Source: Candidatus Omnitrophota bacterium (GTDB taxonomy: Bacteria; Omnitrophota; Gorgyraeia; 1-14-0-20-64-10; JACQQZ01). Taken from it: 15,999 bases of DNA. This document shows, one piece after another, positions 7,463-13,914 of the stretch (positions are counted from its first letter, which is position 1; each line of letters starts with the position of its first letter). The stretch is from the NCBI GenBank assembly GCA_016206755.1, contig JACQQZ010000051.1:1-15999 (forward strand), read 5' to 3'. Under the pieces are notes generated by a model, which made no database searches, was not told where the DNA came from, and saw nothing but the letters and a program-made list of their open reading frames with translations. Position numbers and translations under genes: made by a program.

Positions 7463-8850
7463 CGCGCCCGCCGGTAATTTTTTGGATGGGCCTGCCGGCC
7501 CTGTGCTTGTTGGCCGTCGCGGTTGCATTTCTTCCGGCCCGGTGGGGGCTTCTCTTTTGGCCGATGAGTGCTTGGATCGTTCTGGCGATCGGTTATCGGG
7601 CCGATGGGCTTTGGAATCTCTTGGCCGTGGTTGCATGCAATCTCCTGTTGGCGGGACTGTCGCTGATCCGGCCGCTGCCGGGGTTCTTGATCCAGCTTGC
7701 GCCGGCCAACGTTGCATTGGTTCTCGCCGTCGCTTTCTCCGCTCATCAAAACCTCGAGCTTCAAAAACGCTGGGTCCGGAAACGTCTTGCCCTGATTGAA
7801 AAAGAACGTGCCCTGCACCGGCATCAGCAGGCCACGGGACAGGAAAACAAATCCCTGGAAGAGACGCTCGCCCGCTTGGCGGGACTTTATGAATTGACCA
7901 AGCAGCTCTTGTTCACATTGGATAGAAATGAAGCCGTCCGAAATCTCTCGGACATTCTCATCGCAACATTTCCCCGAGCCGCTTTTCGTCTCTGTTTTAT
8001 CTCTCTTGATCCTGCCGCGTCCTCTGTATTGGAGCGCGTCCTGGAGCTGCGTCAGGCAGGGGCTCGTGAAATTGCCGTTCAATCCTCCGATCGATGGTTG
8101 TTGGATCGAATGTTGCCGCATGGGGCGGTCTGGTCGGCTTGGCCGATGGTCGGTGTTGCGGATACGGCCACGCTCGATATCCCCCCTGATTTAAAAACCG
8201 CCACCGCGTTTCCGCTCAGAATGGAAGACCGGCTTCACGGTTTTTTGGTCGTGAAAGATCTGATGCCTGAAGATTTGGACCGGTGCGGGATTCTGGTCAG
8301 TCAATTCGCGTTGGCGGTTCGCCGCATCCGCTTGTACGAGCGCGTTCAAGAGCTGGCCATTCGCGATGGGCTCACGGGGCTTTTGGTGAGAAGGCATTTT
8401 GTGATGCGTCTGCAGGAAGAGGCCGCGCGGGCCGCGCGCCAGGAGCTTCCCCTGTCATTCCTCATGGTGGACATCGATCGCTTCAAGGAAATCAACGACC
8501 GCCACGGGCACTTGGTGGGCGATGCCGTCTTAAGGGAGCTGGCCGCGCTCTTGAGGACCCAGGTCCGCGACGTCGATTTGCTGGGACGTTACGGCGGAGA
8601 AGAATTTGGTTTGGGGTTGCCGGAAGCGGACACGGCTCAAGCGCAAATGGCCGCAGGGCGCATCCGGCAAGCGGTTCAAAACGCCGGGTTTCGGGCCTAC
8701 GATGAGCACCTTTCCATCACGGTTTCCATCGGGGTGTCGGCTTTGCCGCGCGACGCCGCAGATGCCACGGAGCTGATTGAGCACGCCGACGCGGCGATGT
8801 ACAAAGCCAAAATGGAAGGGCGAAATCGCGTCTGCGTGTTCGGGGTTTAG
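7450..8850 (+). CDS. Second membrane-anchored GGDEF protein, putative diguanylate cyclase (I-site present)
   Basis: A 466-residue paralogue of the preceding gene with the same plan: hydrophobic membrane segments (about 8-98), a coiled-coil-like linker (about 105-145), a divergent GAF-like region (about 150-290) and a GGDEF domain. The loop is GGEEF at 382-386, with MVDIDRFKEINDRHGH and GDAVL intact, so cyclase activity is expected. Unlike its neighbour it keeps a canonical I-site, R373-D-V-D376, so feedback inhibition by c-di-GMP is likely. The ATG overlaps the previous gene by 13 bases, with an AGAGAGGA patch a little upstream. Tandem duplication followed by divergence of sensor domain and I-site is the simplest explanation. 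The signal sensed is unknown. Confidence 0.88.
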   Translation: MFRLTRPPVIFWMGLPALCLLAVAVAFLPARWGLLFWPMSAWIVLAIGYRADGLWNLLAVVACNLLLAGLSLIRPLPGFLIQLAPANVALVLAVAFSAHQNLELQKRWVRKRLALIEKERALHRHQQATGQENKSLEETLARLAGLYELTKQLLFTLDRNEAVRNLSDILIATFPRAAFRLCFISLDPAASSVLERVLELRQAGAREIAVQSSDRWLLDRMLPHGAVWSAWPMVGVADTATLDIPPDLKTATAFPLRMEDRLHGFLVVKDLMPEDLDRCGILVSQFALAVRRIRLYERVQELAIRDGLTGLLVRRHFVMRLQEEAARAARQELPLSFLMVDIDRFKEINDRHGHLVGDAVLRELAALLRTQVRDVDLLGRYGGEEFGLGLPEADTAQAQMAAGRIRQAVQNAGFRAYDEHLSITVSIGVSALPRDAADATELIEHADAAMYKAKMEGRNRVCVFGV

Positions 8851-8862
8851 ATCTCCGAGTTG

Positions 8863-8871
8863 TGGTATGAT
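8863..8871 (+). promoter_or_regulatory. Extended -10-like element TGGTATGAT before the ROK kinase
   Basis: TATGAT at 8866-8871 preceded by TGG resembles an extended -10. No convincing -35 is seen at 16-18 bases. Predicted transcription would start near 8878, leaving only about three bases before the ATG at 8881, a nearly leaderless mRNA. The same nine bases recur at 13096-13104 before hicB. Chance cannot be excluded. Confidence 0.3.
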
Positions 8872-8880
8872 GAAACACTG

Positions 8881-9867
8881 ATGACCCGTCCAGCGTCTGC
8901 TTTGGCCGTCGATGTCGGAGGAACTTCCGCTAAAATCGCGCTCATCGATGCCCGCCAGCGTATTTTTCGTTCCGCCGTCATTCCGACCGGGCGGGACACC
9001 GCCGTCGCCCCGTTTGTCAAAACGCTCAGCGCCACGCTCAACGATCTCAAAAAAGGTTTGCCCGAAAAACAACGGATCGCGGGCATCGGCGTGGGCGTGC
9101 CCGGCCCGGTGGATCATGAAGGTGTCGTGCAGTACCTGGTCAACATGCCGCGCTGGAGGGAAGTTCACCTGAAGGATTTGCTGCAGCGGCAATTTCGATT
9201 GCCCGTCCGCGTTGACAATGACGTCAAGGCGATGGCTTGGGGCGAGTATCGTTGGGGGGCAGGCCGCGGGGCGGCGTCTCTTTTTTGCATGATGCTGGGA
9301 ACCGGCGTGGGGGGAGGATGGATCATCGGCGGCCGCCTGTACCGGGGATGGACTTTTAGCGCCGGTGAAATCGGGCACACGCCATTGGCATTGGAAGGCC
9401 CACCGTGTCCTTGCGGCGGGCGCGCCTGCCTGGAGCGCTCTGTTGGAAACCGCGAAATCGTTTTGCGGGCCGCGCGCTATCTGCGCCGGCGAAAAAGCGG
9501 CCCGCTGTGGAAAATGGTCGGAGGAAACGTCAAGCATCTCACCCCTCGAATTTTAACGGAAGCCGCCCGCCGCAAAGATGCCGTTGCGTTGCGCGTCTGG
9601 AATGAAGTCGGGCAGCATGTTGGATTGGCGCTGACCGCTGTGGTCAATGTCTTTAATCCGGAACGCATCGTCATCGGAGGCGGGGTCGCGCAGGCGGGCC
9701 CATTTTTATTTCGTCCCATTCGCAGGATGGTTCGCGCGCGCGCCATGCGCGGACCTGCAAACGTTCAGATTGTTCCGGCCCGGTGGGGAGCTCAGGCGGG
9801 GTTGATCGGCGCTGCGGCCATGGTCTTGTCACCCGAATCATCCAAGGAGGTCGGAGGAGATCGATGA
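8881..9867 (+). CDS. ROK family sugar kinase, probable glucokinase
   Basis: A 328-residue ROK protein that most likely phosphorylates glucose or a related hexose with ATP. The phosphate-binding motif DVGGTSAK is at 11-18, the presumed catalytic Asp in VDNDVKA is residue 114, and the structural zinc site is complete: H166, C176, C178 and C183 in the GHTPL...[10 protein letters not shown] region. No helix-turn-helix precedes the kinase domain, which argues for an enzyme rather than a NagC/XylR repressor. The frame extends to a TTG at 8860, but the ATG at 8881 gives the normal N-terminus. The stop overlaps the transaldolase start in an ATGA. The pairing fits sugar entry into central metabolism; exact sugar specificity is not deducible. 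Confidence 0.9.
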   Translation: MTRPASALAVDVGGTSAKIALIDARQRIFRSAVIPTGRDTAVAPFVKTLSATLNDLKKGLPEKQRIAGIGVGVPGPVDHEGVVQYLVNMPRWREVHLKDLLQRQFRLPVRVDNDVKAMAWGEYRWGAGRGAASLFCMMLGTGVGGGWIIGGRLYRGWTFSAGEIGHTPLALEGPPCPCGGRACLERSVGNREIVLRAARYLRRRKSGPLWKMVGGNVKHLTPRILTEAARRKDAVALRVWNEVGQHVGLALTAVVNVFNPERIVIGGGVAQAGPFLFRPIRRMVRARAMRGPANVQIVPARWGAQAGLIGAAAMVLSPESSKEVGGDR

Positions 9868-10553
9868 AGATTTTTTTGGATACGGCCAATTTGGCTCAAA
9901 TTAAAGAAGCGCAATCGCTGGGTCTTCTGGATGGCGTCACCACCAATCCTTCGCTGATGGCCAAGGAAAACATCCAAGACGCGGAGGAGTATCGCCGGCG
10001 CATCCGCCAAATCTGCGAGTGGGTGGACGGTCCCGTCAGCGCCGAGTGCGTGACCGCCACCTCCGAAGAGATGGTCCGCGAGGGCAGGGAGCTTTCTGAA
10101 ATTCATCCGAACGTGGTCGTCAAGGTTCCGTTGATTAAAAACGGCCTGATCGCTTGCCAGCGACTCCACGAAGAAGGGATCCGGGTCAACGTGACGCTGT
10201 GCTTTACGGCGTTGCAGGCATGGATGGCGGCCAAAGCCGGGGCAACCTTCATCAGTCCGTTTGTGGGACGTCTGGATGACGTCGGTGAAGACGGCATGAA
10301 CCTCATCCGCGACATCAAAACAATTTACGGCAACTATCATTTCAAGACGGAGATTTTGGTGGCCAGCGTCCGCCACCCGATCCACGTGTTGGAAGCCGCC
10401 CGCATCGGGGCGGATGTCGTCACGCTTCCTTTTGACGTCTTGGAAAAACTGATGAAGCATCCGTTGACGGACATCGGGCAGGCCCGTTTCTTGAAAGACT
10501 GGGAACAGCGTCCGTTGAAAGCAACGTCCAAGAAACCGGCCGCATCCATTTGA
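9864..10553 (+). CDS. tal: Small (TalC/MipB-type) transaldolase or fructose-6-phosphate aldolase
   Basis: A 229-residue class I aldolase of the TalC/FSA subfamily acting on sugar phosphates in the non-oxidative pentose phosphate pathway. It opens [16 protein letters not shown] and carries [12 protein letters not shown], the Schiff-base lysine K87 in VVVKVP, and the [11 protein letters not shown] and SPFVGRLDD strands. F133 in SPFVGR aligns with the position that is Tyr131 in E. coli fructose-6-phosphate aldolase and Phe178 in E. coli TalB; Phe there favours transaldolase activity. A strong ribosome-binding region (AGGAGG at 9845-9850 and GGAGGA at 9853-9858) precedes the ATG, which overlaps the ROK stop. 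A Lys/Pro-rich tail of about ten residues ends the protein. Family is certain; the exact reaction is inferred. Confidence 0.9.
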   Translation: MKIFLDTANLAQIKEAQSLGLLDGVTTNPSLMAKENIQDAEEYRRRIRQICEWVDGPVSAECVTATSEEMVREGRELSEIHPNVVVKVPLIKNGLIACQRLHEEGIRVNVTLCFTALQAWMAAKAGATFISPFVGRLDDVGEDGMNLIRDIKTIYGNYHFKTEILVASVRHPIHVLEAARIGADVVTLPFDVLEKLMKHPLTDIGQARFLKDWEQRPLKATSKKPAASI

Positions 10554-10557
10554 GTTG

Positions 10558-12939
10558 ATGCAACGCCTCCTCCCCGCCGCCTGGCTAATCGGAATGGTTT
10601 GCTTGGGGCCCGCCGCGCCGGCCCAAGCGGAAACCCCTCCTGCCCGGGAAACATTGCCGGAGCAGGAAGCTTCCAAAGAATCGGCGATGGCGGGCGGGAT
10701 TTCGCTGGATCCGGGGAAAGCCGTCACAGAAATCGTGGTGGACGGCGATCGGGTGGAATACCGCGAGTACGATCGCATCGTCGTCGGAACCGGGCACGTC
10801 GTGACCACCTACCAGGACACCGTTTTGAAATGTGATCGCGCCGTCGTCTACCTCGCCACCCAAGATGTATTTTTGAGCGGTCATGTGCGCGTGGAACAGC
10901 CGGGCGCGCTGTTGGAGGGAGAGGAGATCCTCTACAATTTTGAAACGCGCAAAGGAACGATCATCCATGCCGAAGGCACGACGCTGCCCTGGTACAGCGG
11001 TTCCGACCGTCTCGATAAAGTTTCGGATGACGGCATGGTGGTCCGGGAAGGTTATCTGACCAGCTGTGATTTTGAAGAACCGCACTTTCGGCTCCAATCC
11101 CGCCAGATGCGCATTATCCCGGGCGACCGGGTGCTGGTCAAGAACGCAACTGTTTTTGTGGGGCCGGTCCCGGTCGCTTTCCTGGTTTCTTACACGCACC
11201 CCCTGAATGACCGGCGCCCCAGAGTGACGCTGACTCCGGGCACCAGCAAAGAGTGGGGCGCATTTTTGCTCACCTCCTGGCGTTACTATCTTCATGAGAA
11301 TGTCCAAGGCAAAGTGAATGTCGATTTTCGTGAACGGCTGGACGTGGCCTATGGTGTCGACACGCGGTACAAATTTACCGAAGAAAATCAAGGTATTTTG
11401 AGAACCTACTATACCGACGAACGTCGATTGGGCCGGGAGCACCTCCTGTTCGCAGAGGACAAGGCCCCCACCGTGGAGCGGGAGCGGTATCGAGTCCAGC
11501 TCAGACACCGCTGGGAAATTGACCGCGACACCACCGCCGTACTTGAATACCATCAGGCCAAAGACGACCGTTTCTTGCAAGAATTCTTCGAGCGTGAATT
11601 TGAAGAAGACATTCATCCGAAATCGTACCTTCAAATCCTGCGTTCCAGCCCCCGCTTCTCCGCCAGCTTTGTTGCGCGCAAGCGCGTGAATCGTTTTGAA
11701 TCGGAGATCGAGCAGCTGCCCGAGGTGGTGTATGACGTTCGCCCCACTTCCGTGGATTGGAAACGTCCCTGGAGGATGATCGTTCCCGGATTGGAGGATG
11801 AGCCGGAAGAGATCCACTACGACCGGTTCGGCGGCAGCTGGTATTACCAGAGCAGCAACTCTTTCAATGCCTTCAAACGAAAACCGGCTCACCGGGGCAT
11901 CGACGATCACGTTCGGCGATTCGACACGCTGCAACAGGTTTCCTATCAAGTCAAGCTGCTGCGTTTCCTGAGCGTGACCCCGCTGGTCAATACGCGCCAA
12001 ACGGCTTACTCCAAGCTGGGCTTAAGCGACGAACCGGGATTCCGGGGATTGATGGAAACCGGTTTTGACGTCACCACCAAATTCTTCCGGATTTTTGAAT
12101 TGGAGACCGACGCCTACAGCCTGGATTTGCATCGCGTCCGTCATGTCATCACACCCGGCCTGGGGTACCGTTACCGCCCCGATCCGACGATTCCGGCTGA
12201 GCAGATCATGCAGTTTGACGGCGTGGATTCCCTGGCCAAGCTCAACGTGCTCGCGCCTTCGTTGGAACAAAAACTCCAAACCAAGCGGAATGTGGGCGGA
12301 AAGCTTCAGTCTGTTGATTTGGCCCGGTGGGTTCTGAGCACCGATTACACATTCAAAGGCGAGCGGGATTCGGGGGGGCAGCTGGCAAACATTTCCAGCG
12401 ATTTCGAAGCGCGGCCGTACTCCTGGCTGCTGTTTGAAACCGACAGCATCTTCGAGACCCACCAACGGCGGTTGCAATCCACCAACATGGATGTCGTTGC
12501 CGGCCCCGGGGCGGCTTACAACGCATCCGATGTGGGCACCGCCAAGGGGTTCGACCGGCGCAACAACAGCGATTGGGAGTTCCCTTGGGCGGTGGGATTG
12601 GGATGGCGATGGCAAAGAGACATCAGCTCTCAGGGAACCGCAGAAATCGTCTCCAACATCGGAAAGAAATGGCGCATTGGATTGTACGAACGCGCGGATT
12701 TTAAAAAAGTTTTATCGGACGGCTCAAAATTCATCAACCGTCCTGCGGAAACGGAGCTGCGCATCCGCCGCGACCTTCATGAGTGGACCGTCGAGCTGAT
12801 CTTCAATCATGATCGCGCCGATGGCAACGTGGTCCTGCTGCTGTTTCGTTTGAAGGCCTATCCCGAACAACCGCTGGAGTTCGAGCGCAGCTACAACCGG
12901 CCCAAGCTGGGGACCCGCCGCGCCTTGTTCGCCGGGTGA
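10558..12939 (+). CDS. lptD: LPS-assembly protein LptD (OstA/Imp)
   Basis: A 793-residue outer-membrane beta-barrel protein that, with LptE, inserts lipopolysaccharide into the outer leaflet. A signal peptide (about 1-24, ending PAQA before ETPP) is followed by an OstA/LptA-like periplasmic domain (about 55-145: ITEIVVDGD-type start, VLKCDRAVVYL, VFLSGHVRV, EEILYNFETRKG) and a long barrel domain with YLTSCDFEEPHF, RVTLTPGTS and many alternating amphipathic strands. The mature protein has only two cysteines, both near the N-terminal domain, so the interdomain disulfides of E. coli LptD cannot form. The ATG at 10558 is preferred over a TTG at 10555. It begins four bases after the transaldolase stop, so it is translationally coupled. 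No strong terminator follows. Confidence 0.9.
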   Translation: MQRLLPAAWLIGMVCLGPAAPAQAETPPARETLPEQEASKESAMAGGISLDPGKAVTEIVVDGDRVEYREYDRIVVGTGHVVTTYQDTVLKCDRAVVYLATQDVFLSGHVRVEQPGALLEGEEILYNFETRKGTIIHAEGTTLPWYSGSDRLDKVSDDGMVVREGYLTSCDFEEPHFRLQSRQMRIIPGDRVLVKNATVFVGPVPVAFLVSYTHPLNDRRPRVTLTPGTSKEWGAFLLTSWRYYLHENVQGKVNVDFRERLDVAYGVDTRYKFTEENQGILRTYYTDERRLGREHLLFAEDKAPTVERERYRVQLRHRWEIDRDTTAVLEYHQAKDDRFLQEFFEREFEEDIHPKSYLQILRSSPRFSASFVARKRVNRFESEIEQLPEVVYDVRPTSVDWKRPWRMIVPGLEDEPEEIHYDRFGGSWYYQSSNSFNAFKRKPAHRGIDDHVRRFDTLQQVSYQVKLLRFLSVTPLVNTRQTAYSKLGLSDEPGFRGLMETGFDVTTKFFRIFELETDAYSLDLHRVRHVITPGLGYRYRPDPTIPAEQIMQFDGVDSLAKLNVLAPSLEQKLQTKRNVGGKLQSVDLARWVLSTDYTFKGERDSGGQLANISSDFEARPYSWLLFETDSIFETHQRRLQSTNMDVVAGPGAAYNASDVGTAKGFDRRNNSDWEFPWAVGLGWRWQRDISSQGTAEIVSNIGKKWRIGLYERADFKKVLSDGSKFINRPAETELRIRRDLHEWTVELIFNHDRADGNVVLLLFRLKAYPEQPLEFERSYNRPKLGTRRALFAG

Positions 12940-13133
12940 GTGGCATAGTTCCGGTTTTTCAACAGGAGTACCGAGGCAAATGTTGTGGTCGGAAGCAAGT
13001 ATTGGCTTCGCATGGGAGATGGAGAATGGCTCCCGGTTTCCCGCGCCGACATTGTTCCCGTTCCAAAGACCAGGGGCTTTGGGTTATTTGGATTATGGTA
13101 TGATTGTGGTCAGCGAATAACGCGAGGTGGAGA
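12940..13133 (+). other. Intergenic region between lptD and hicB, with a possible gene remnant
   Basis: There is no convincing complete gene here. One frame is open from 12949 to 13137 without an ATG near its start, and reads like real protein in part (VVVGSKYWLRMGDGEWLPVS). A 46-codon ATG frame at 12980-13120 has no recognisable family. I see no terminator with a U-tract after lptD. The 3' part holds the hicB promoter candidate and ribosome-binding site. Confidence 0.4.
13096..13104 (+). promoter_or_regulatory. Extended -10-like element TGGTATGAT before hicBA
   Basis: TATGAT at 13099-13104 preceded by TGG is an extended -10 candidate; no clear -35 is seen. Predicted transcription near 13111 would give a leader of about 23 bases containing GAGGTGGA (13124-13131), a good ribosome-binding site for the ATG at 13134. 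It is identical over nine bases to the element before the ROK kinase gene. Confidence 0.42.
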
Positions 13134-13346
13134 ATGAGACTGGAAGTTGTTCTGCAAAAAGATGAAGATGGCTACTATGTGGCTTCTTGCCCTGCAATTA
13201 AGGGCTGTCATTCGCAGGGGAAAACCAAGCGGGAAGCTTTGGAGAATATCCGAGAAGCCGTTTTCGGTTGTTTGGAAGTCCTCAATGAGCAGGCGAAGCG
13301 CATGGGACGCCGCCATCGCGCCGAGCTCATTCGAATAGCCGTCTAG
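13134..13346 (+). CDS. hicB: HicB-family antitoxin (short form)
   Basis: A 70-residue HicB/UPF0150-type protein: LEVVLQKDEDGYYVASCPAIKGCHSQGKTKREALENIREAV matches the partial RNase-H-like HicB fold (split here: the GYYVASCPAIKGCHSQGKT core lies at about 13-31). It should neutralise the HicA mRNA interferase encoded two bases downstream. The protein ends soon after the fold (LIRIAV) with no visible helix-turn-helix or ribbon-helix-helix extension, so autoregulation by DNA binding, known for longer HicB proteins, may be absent. The ATG at 13134 is preferred over an in-frame TTG at 13104 because GAGGTGGA lies directly upstream. Antitoxin-first order differs from the E. coli hicAB arrangement but is seen in many genomes. 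Confidence 0.85.
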   Translation: MRLEVVLQKDEDGYYVASCPAIKGCHSQGKTKREALENIREAVFGCLEVLNEQAKRMGRRHRAELIRIAV

Positions 13347-13348
13347 CA

Positions 13349-13570
13349 GTGAGCCGGCTGCCTGTCGTATCCGGCCGCGAGGCAGCCAGGGCATTTCAGA
13401 GAGCCGGTTGGCATCTCGTTCGATGGCGTGGCAGTCATATGATTCTCACCAAAGAAGGGGAAGAAGCCACGCTCTCAATCCCCGACCACAAGGAGTTGGG
13501 CAGAGGCCTGCTCGGCGCACTCCTTCGAGACGCTCACCTGGCTCGAGATAAATTTCTGCAACTCCTTTAA
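13349..13570 (+). CDS. hicA: HicA-family mRNA interferase toxin
   Basis: A 73-residue toxin of the HicA/YcfA family, a double-stranded-RNA-binding-like fold that cleaves mRNA independently of the ribosome. The N-terminus LPVVSGREAARAFQRAGWHLVRWRGSHMIL fits the family (in two parts: LPVVSGREAARAFQRAG and WHLVRWRGSHMIL), with the catalytic histidine H30 in the GSH motif, then IPDHKELGRGLL and a final LARDKFLQLL helix. All key positions are intact, so the toxin is probably functional. It uses a GTG start two bases after the hicB stop with no ribosome-binding site of its own, so translation should be coupled to hicB. This keeps toxin synthesis tied to antitoxin synthesis. Confidence 0.87.
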   Translation: MSRLPVVSGREAARAFQRAGWHLVRWRGSHMILTKEGEEATLSIPDHKELGRGLLGALLRDAHLARDKFLQLL

Positions 13571-13591
13571 AAAAGGGAAAAAGGGAAACAG

Positions 13592-13640
13592 GGGGACGCG
13601 CCAGTTTGGGACCGGCTGGCCGATCAAGTGTCCCCGGCTG
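13592..13640. repeat. REP-like palindromic block downstream of hicA
   Basis: GGGGACGC (13592-13599) pairs with GTGTCCCC (13628-13635, one G-U), enclosing a nested GCCAG (13600-13604)/CTGGC (13616-13620) stem. CCGGCTG occurs at 13612-13618 and again at 13634-13640. The structure resembles the GGGGAC/GTCCCC palindromes scattered in some genomes and linked with REP-associated transposases. Being repeated elsewhere in this genome is not shown, so the REP label is inference. Confidence 0.45.
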
Positions 13641-13814
13641 ATTGTTGACCATTTCATCTCCGAAAAATTCAGCGTTCGTAACGCGAACGGGAACTCTTGA
13701 ATGTGCGCAGCATAGAATCTGCGTTTGAAAGGGCCTAGCCGCAGCAGACTAAAGAACGCTTCGCGAATGGATAACTCGGATCATCGCTGACGCATGACAC
13801 CGGTTAAATGACGG

Positions 13815-13843
13815 TTGTGCCGTCTTCTCTTCTACCGTATAAT
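13815..13843 (+). promoter_or_regulatory. Sigma70-type promoter for the ugd-rmlAB operon
   Basis: TTGTGC (13815-13820) and a perfect TATAAT (13838-13843) are separated by exactly 17 bases. Predicted transcription near 13850 gives a leader of about 65 bases to the ugd ATG at 13915. This is the best promoter in the window and places ugd as the first gene of a new transcript. Confidence 0.6.
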
Positions 13844-13914
13844 GATTCCTTATTTGCTCTGGCGATCCCTCGGAAGAATCTCTTTTTTTCACACGGCATA
13901 ACATGGAGTCGAGT

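Larger units (their letters stand above)
13571..13914 (+). other. 344-base intergenic region between hicA and ugd
   Basis: No gene with a recognisable product is seen. From 5' to 3' it holds: a purine run with repeated AAAGGGA units (13571-13590); a compact palindromic block (13592-13640); CGTTCG/CGAACG arms (13673-13678 and 13684-13689) around a 5-base loop; the short palindrome TTCGCGAA (13760-13767); a promoter candidate for ugd (13815-13843); and a pyrimidine-rich stretch (about 13871-13880) just before the ugd ribosome-binding site. The segment looks accessory or scar-like compared with the dense coding on both sides. Confidence 0.6.

Noticed and set aside
10585..12000. Long open frame of 471 codons on the minus strand opposite lptD
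   Set aside because: The plus strand has a full-length LptD with signal peptide and domain motifs; the antisense translation shows no recognisable family and arises from codon bias of the GC-rich plus-strand gene.
12980..13120. 46-codon ATG frame between lptD and hicB as a small gene
   Set aside because: No clear ribosome-binding site at proper spacing, no recognisable motif, and it ends inside the hicB promoter/leader region.
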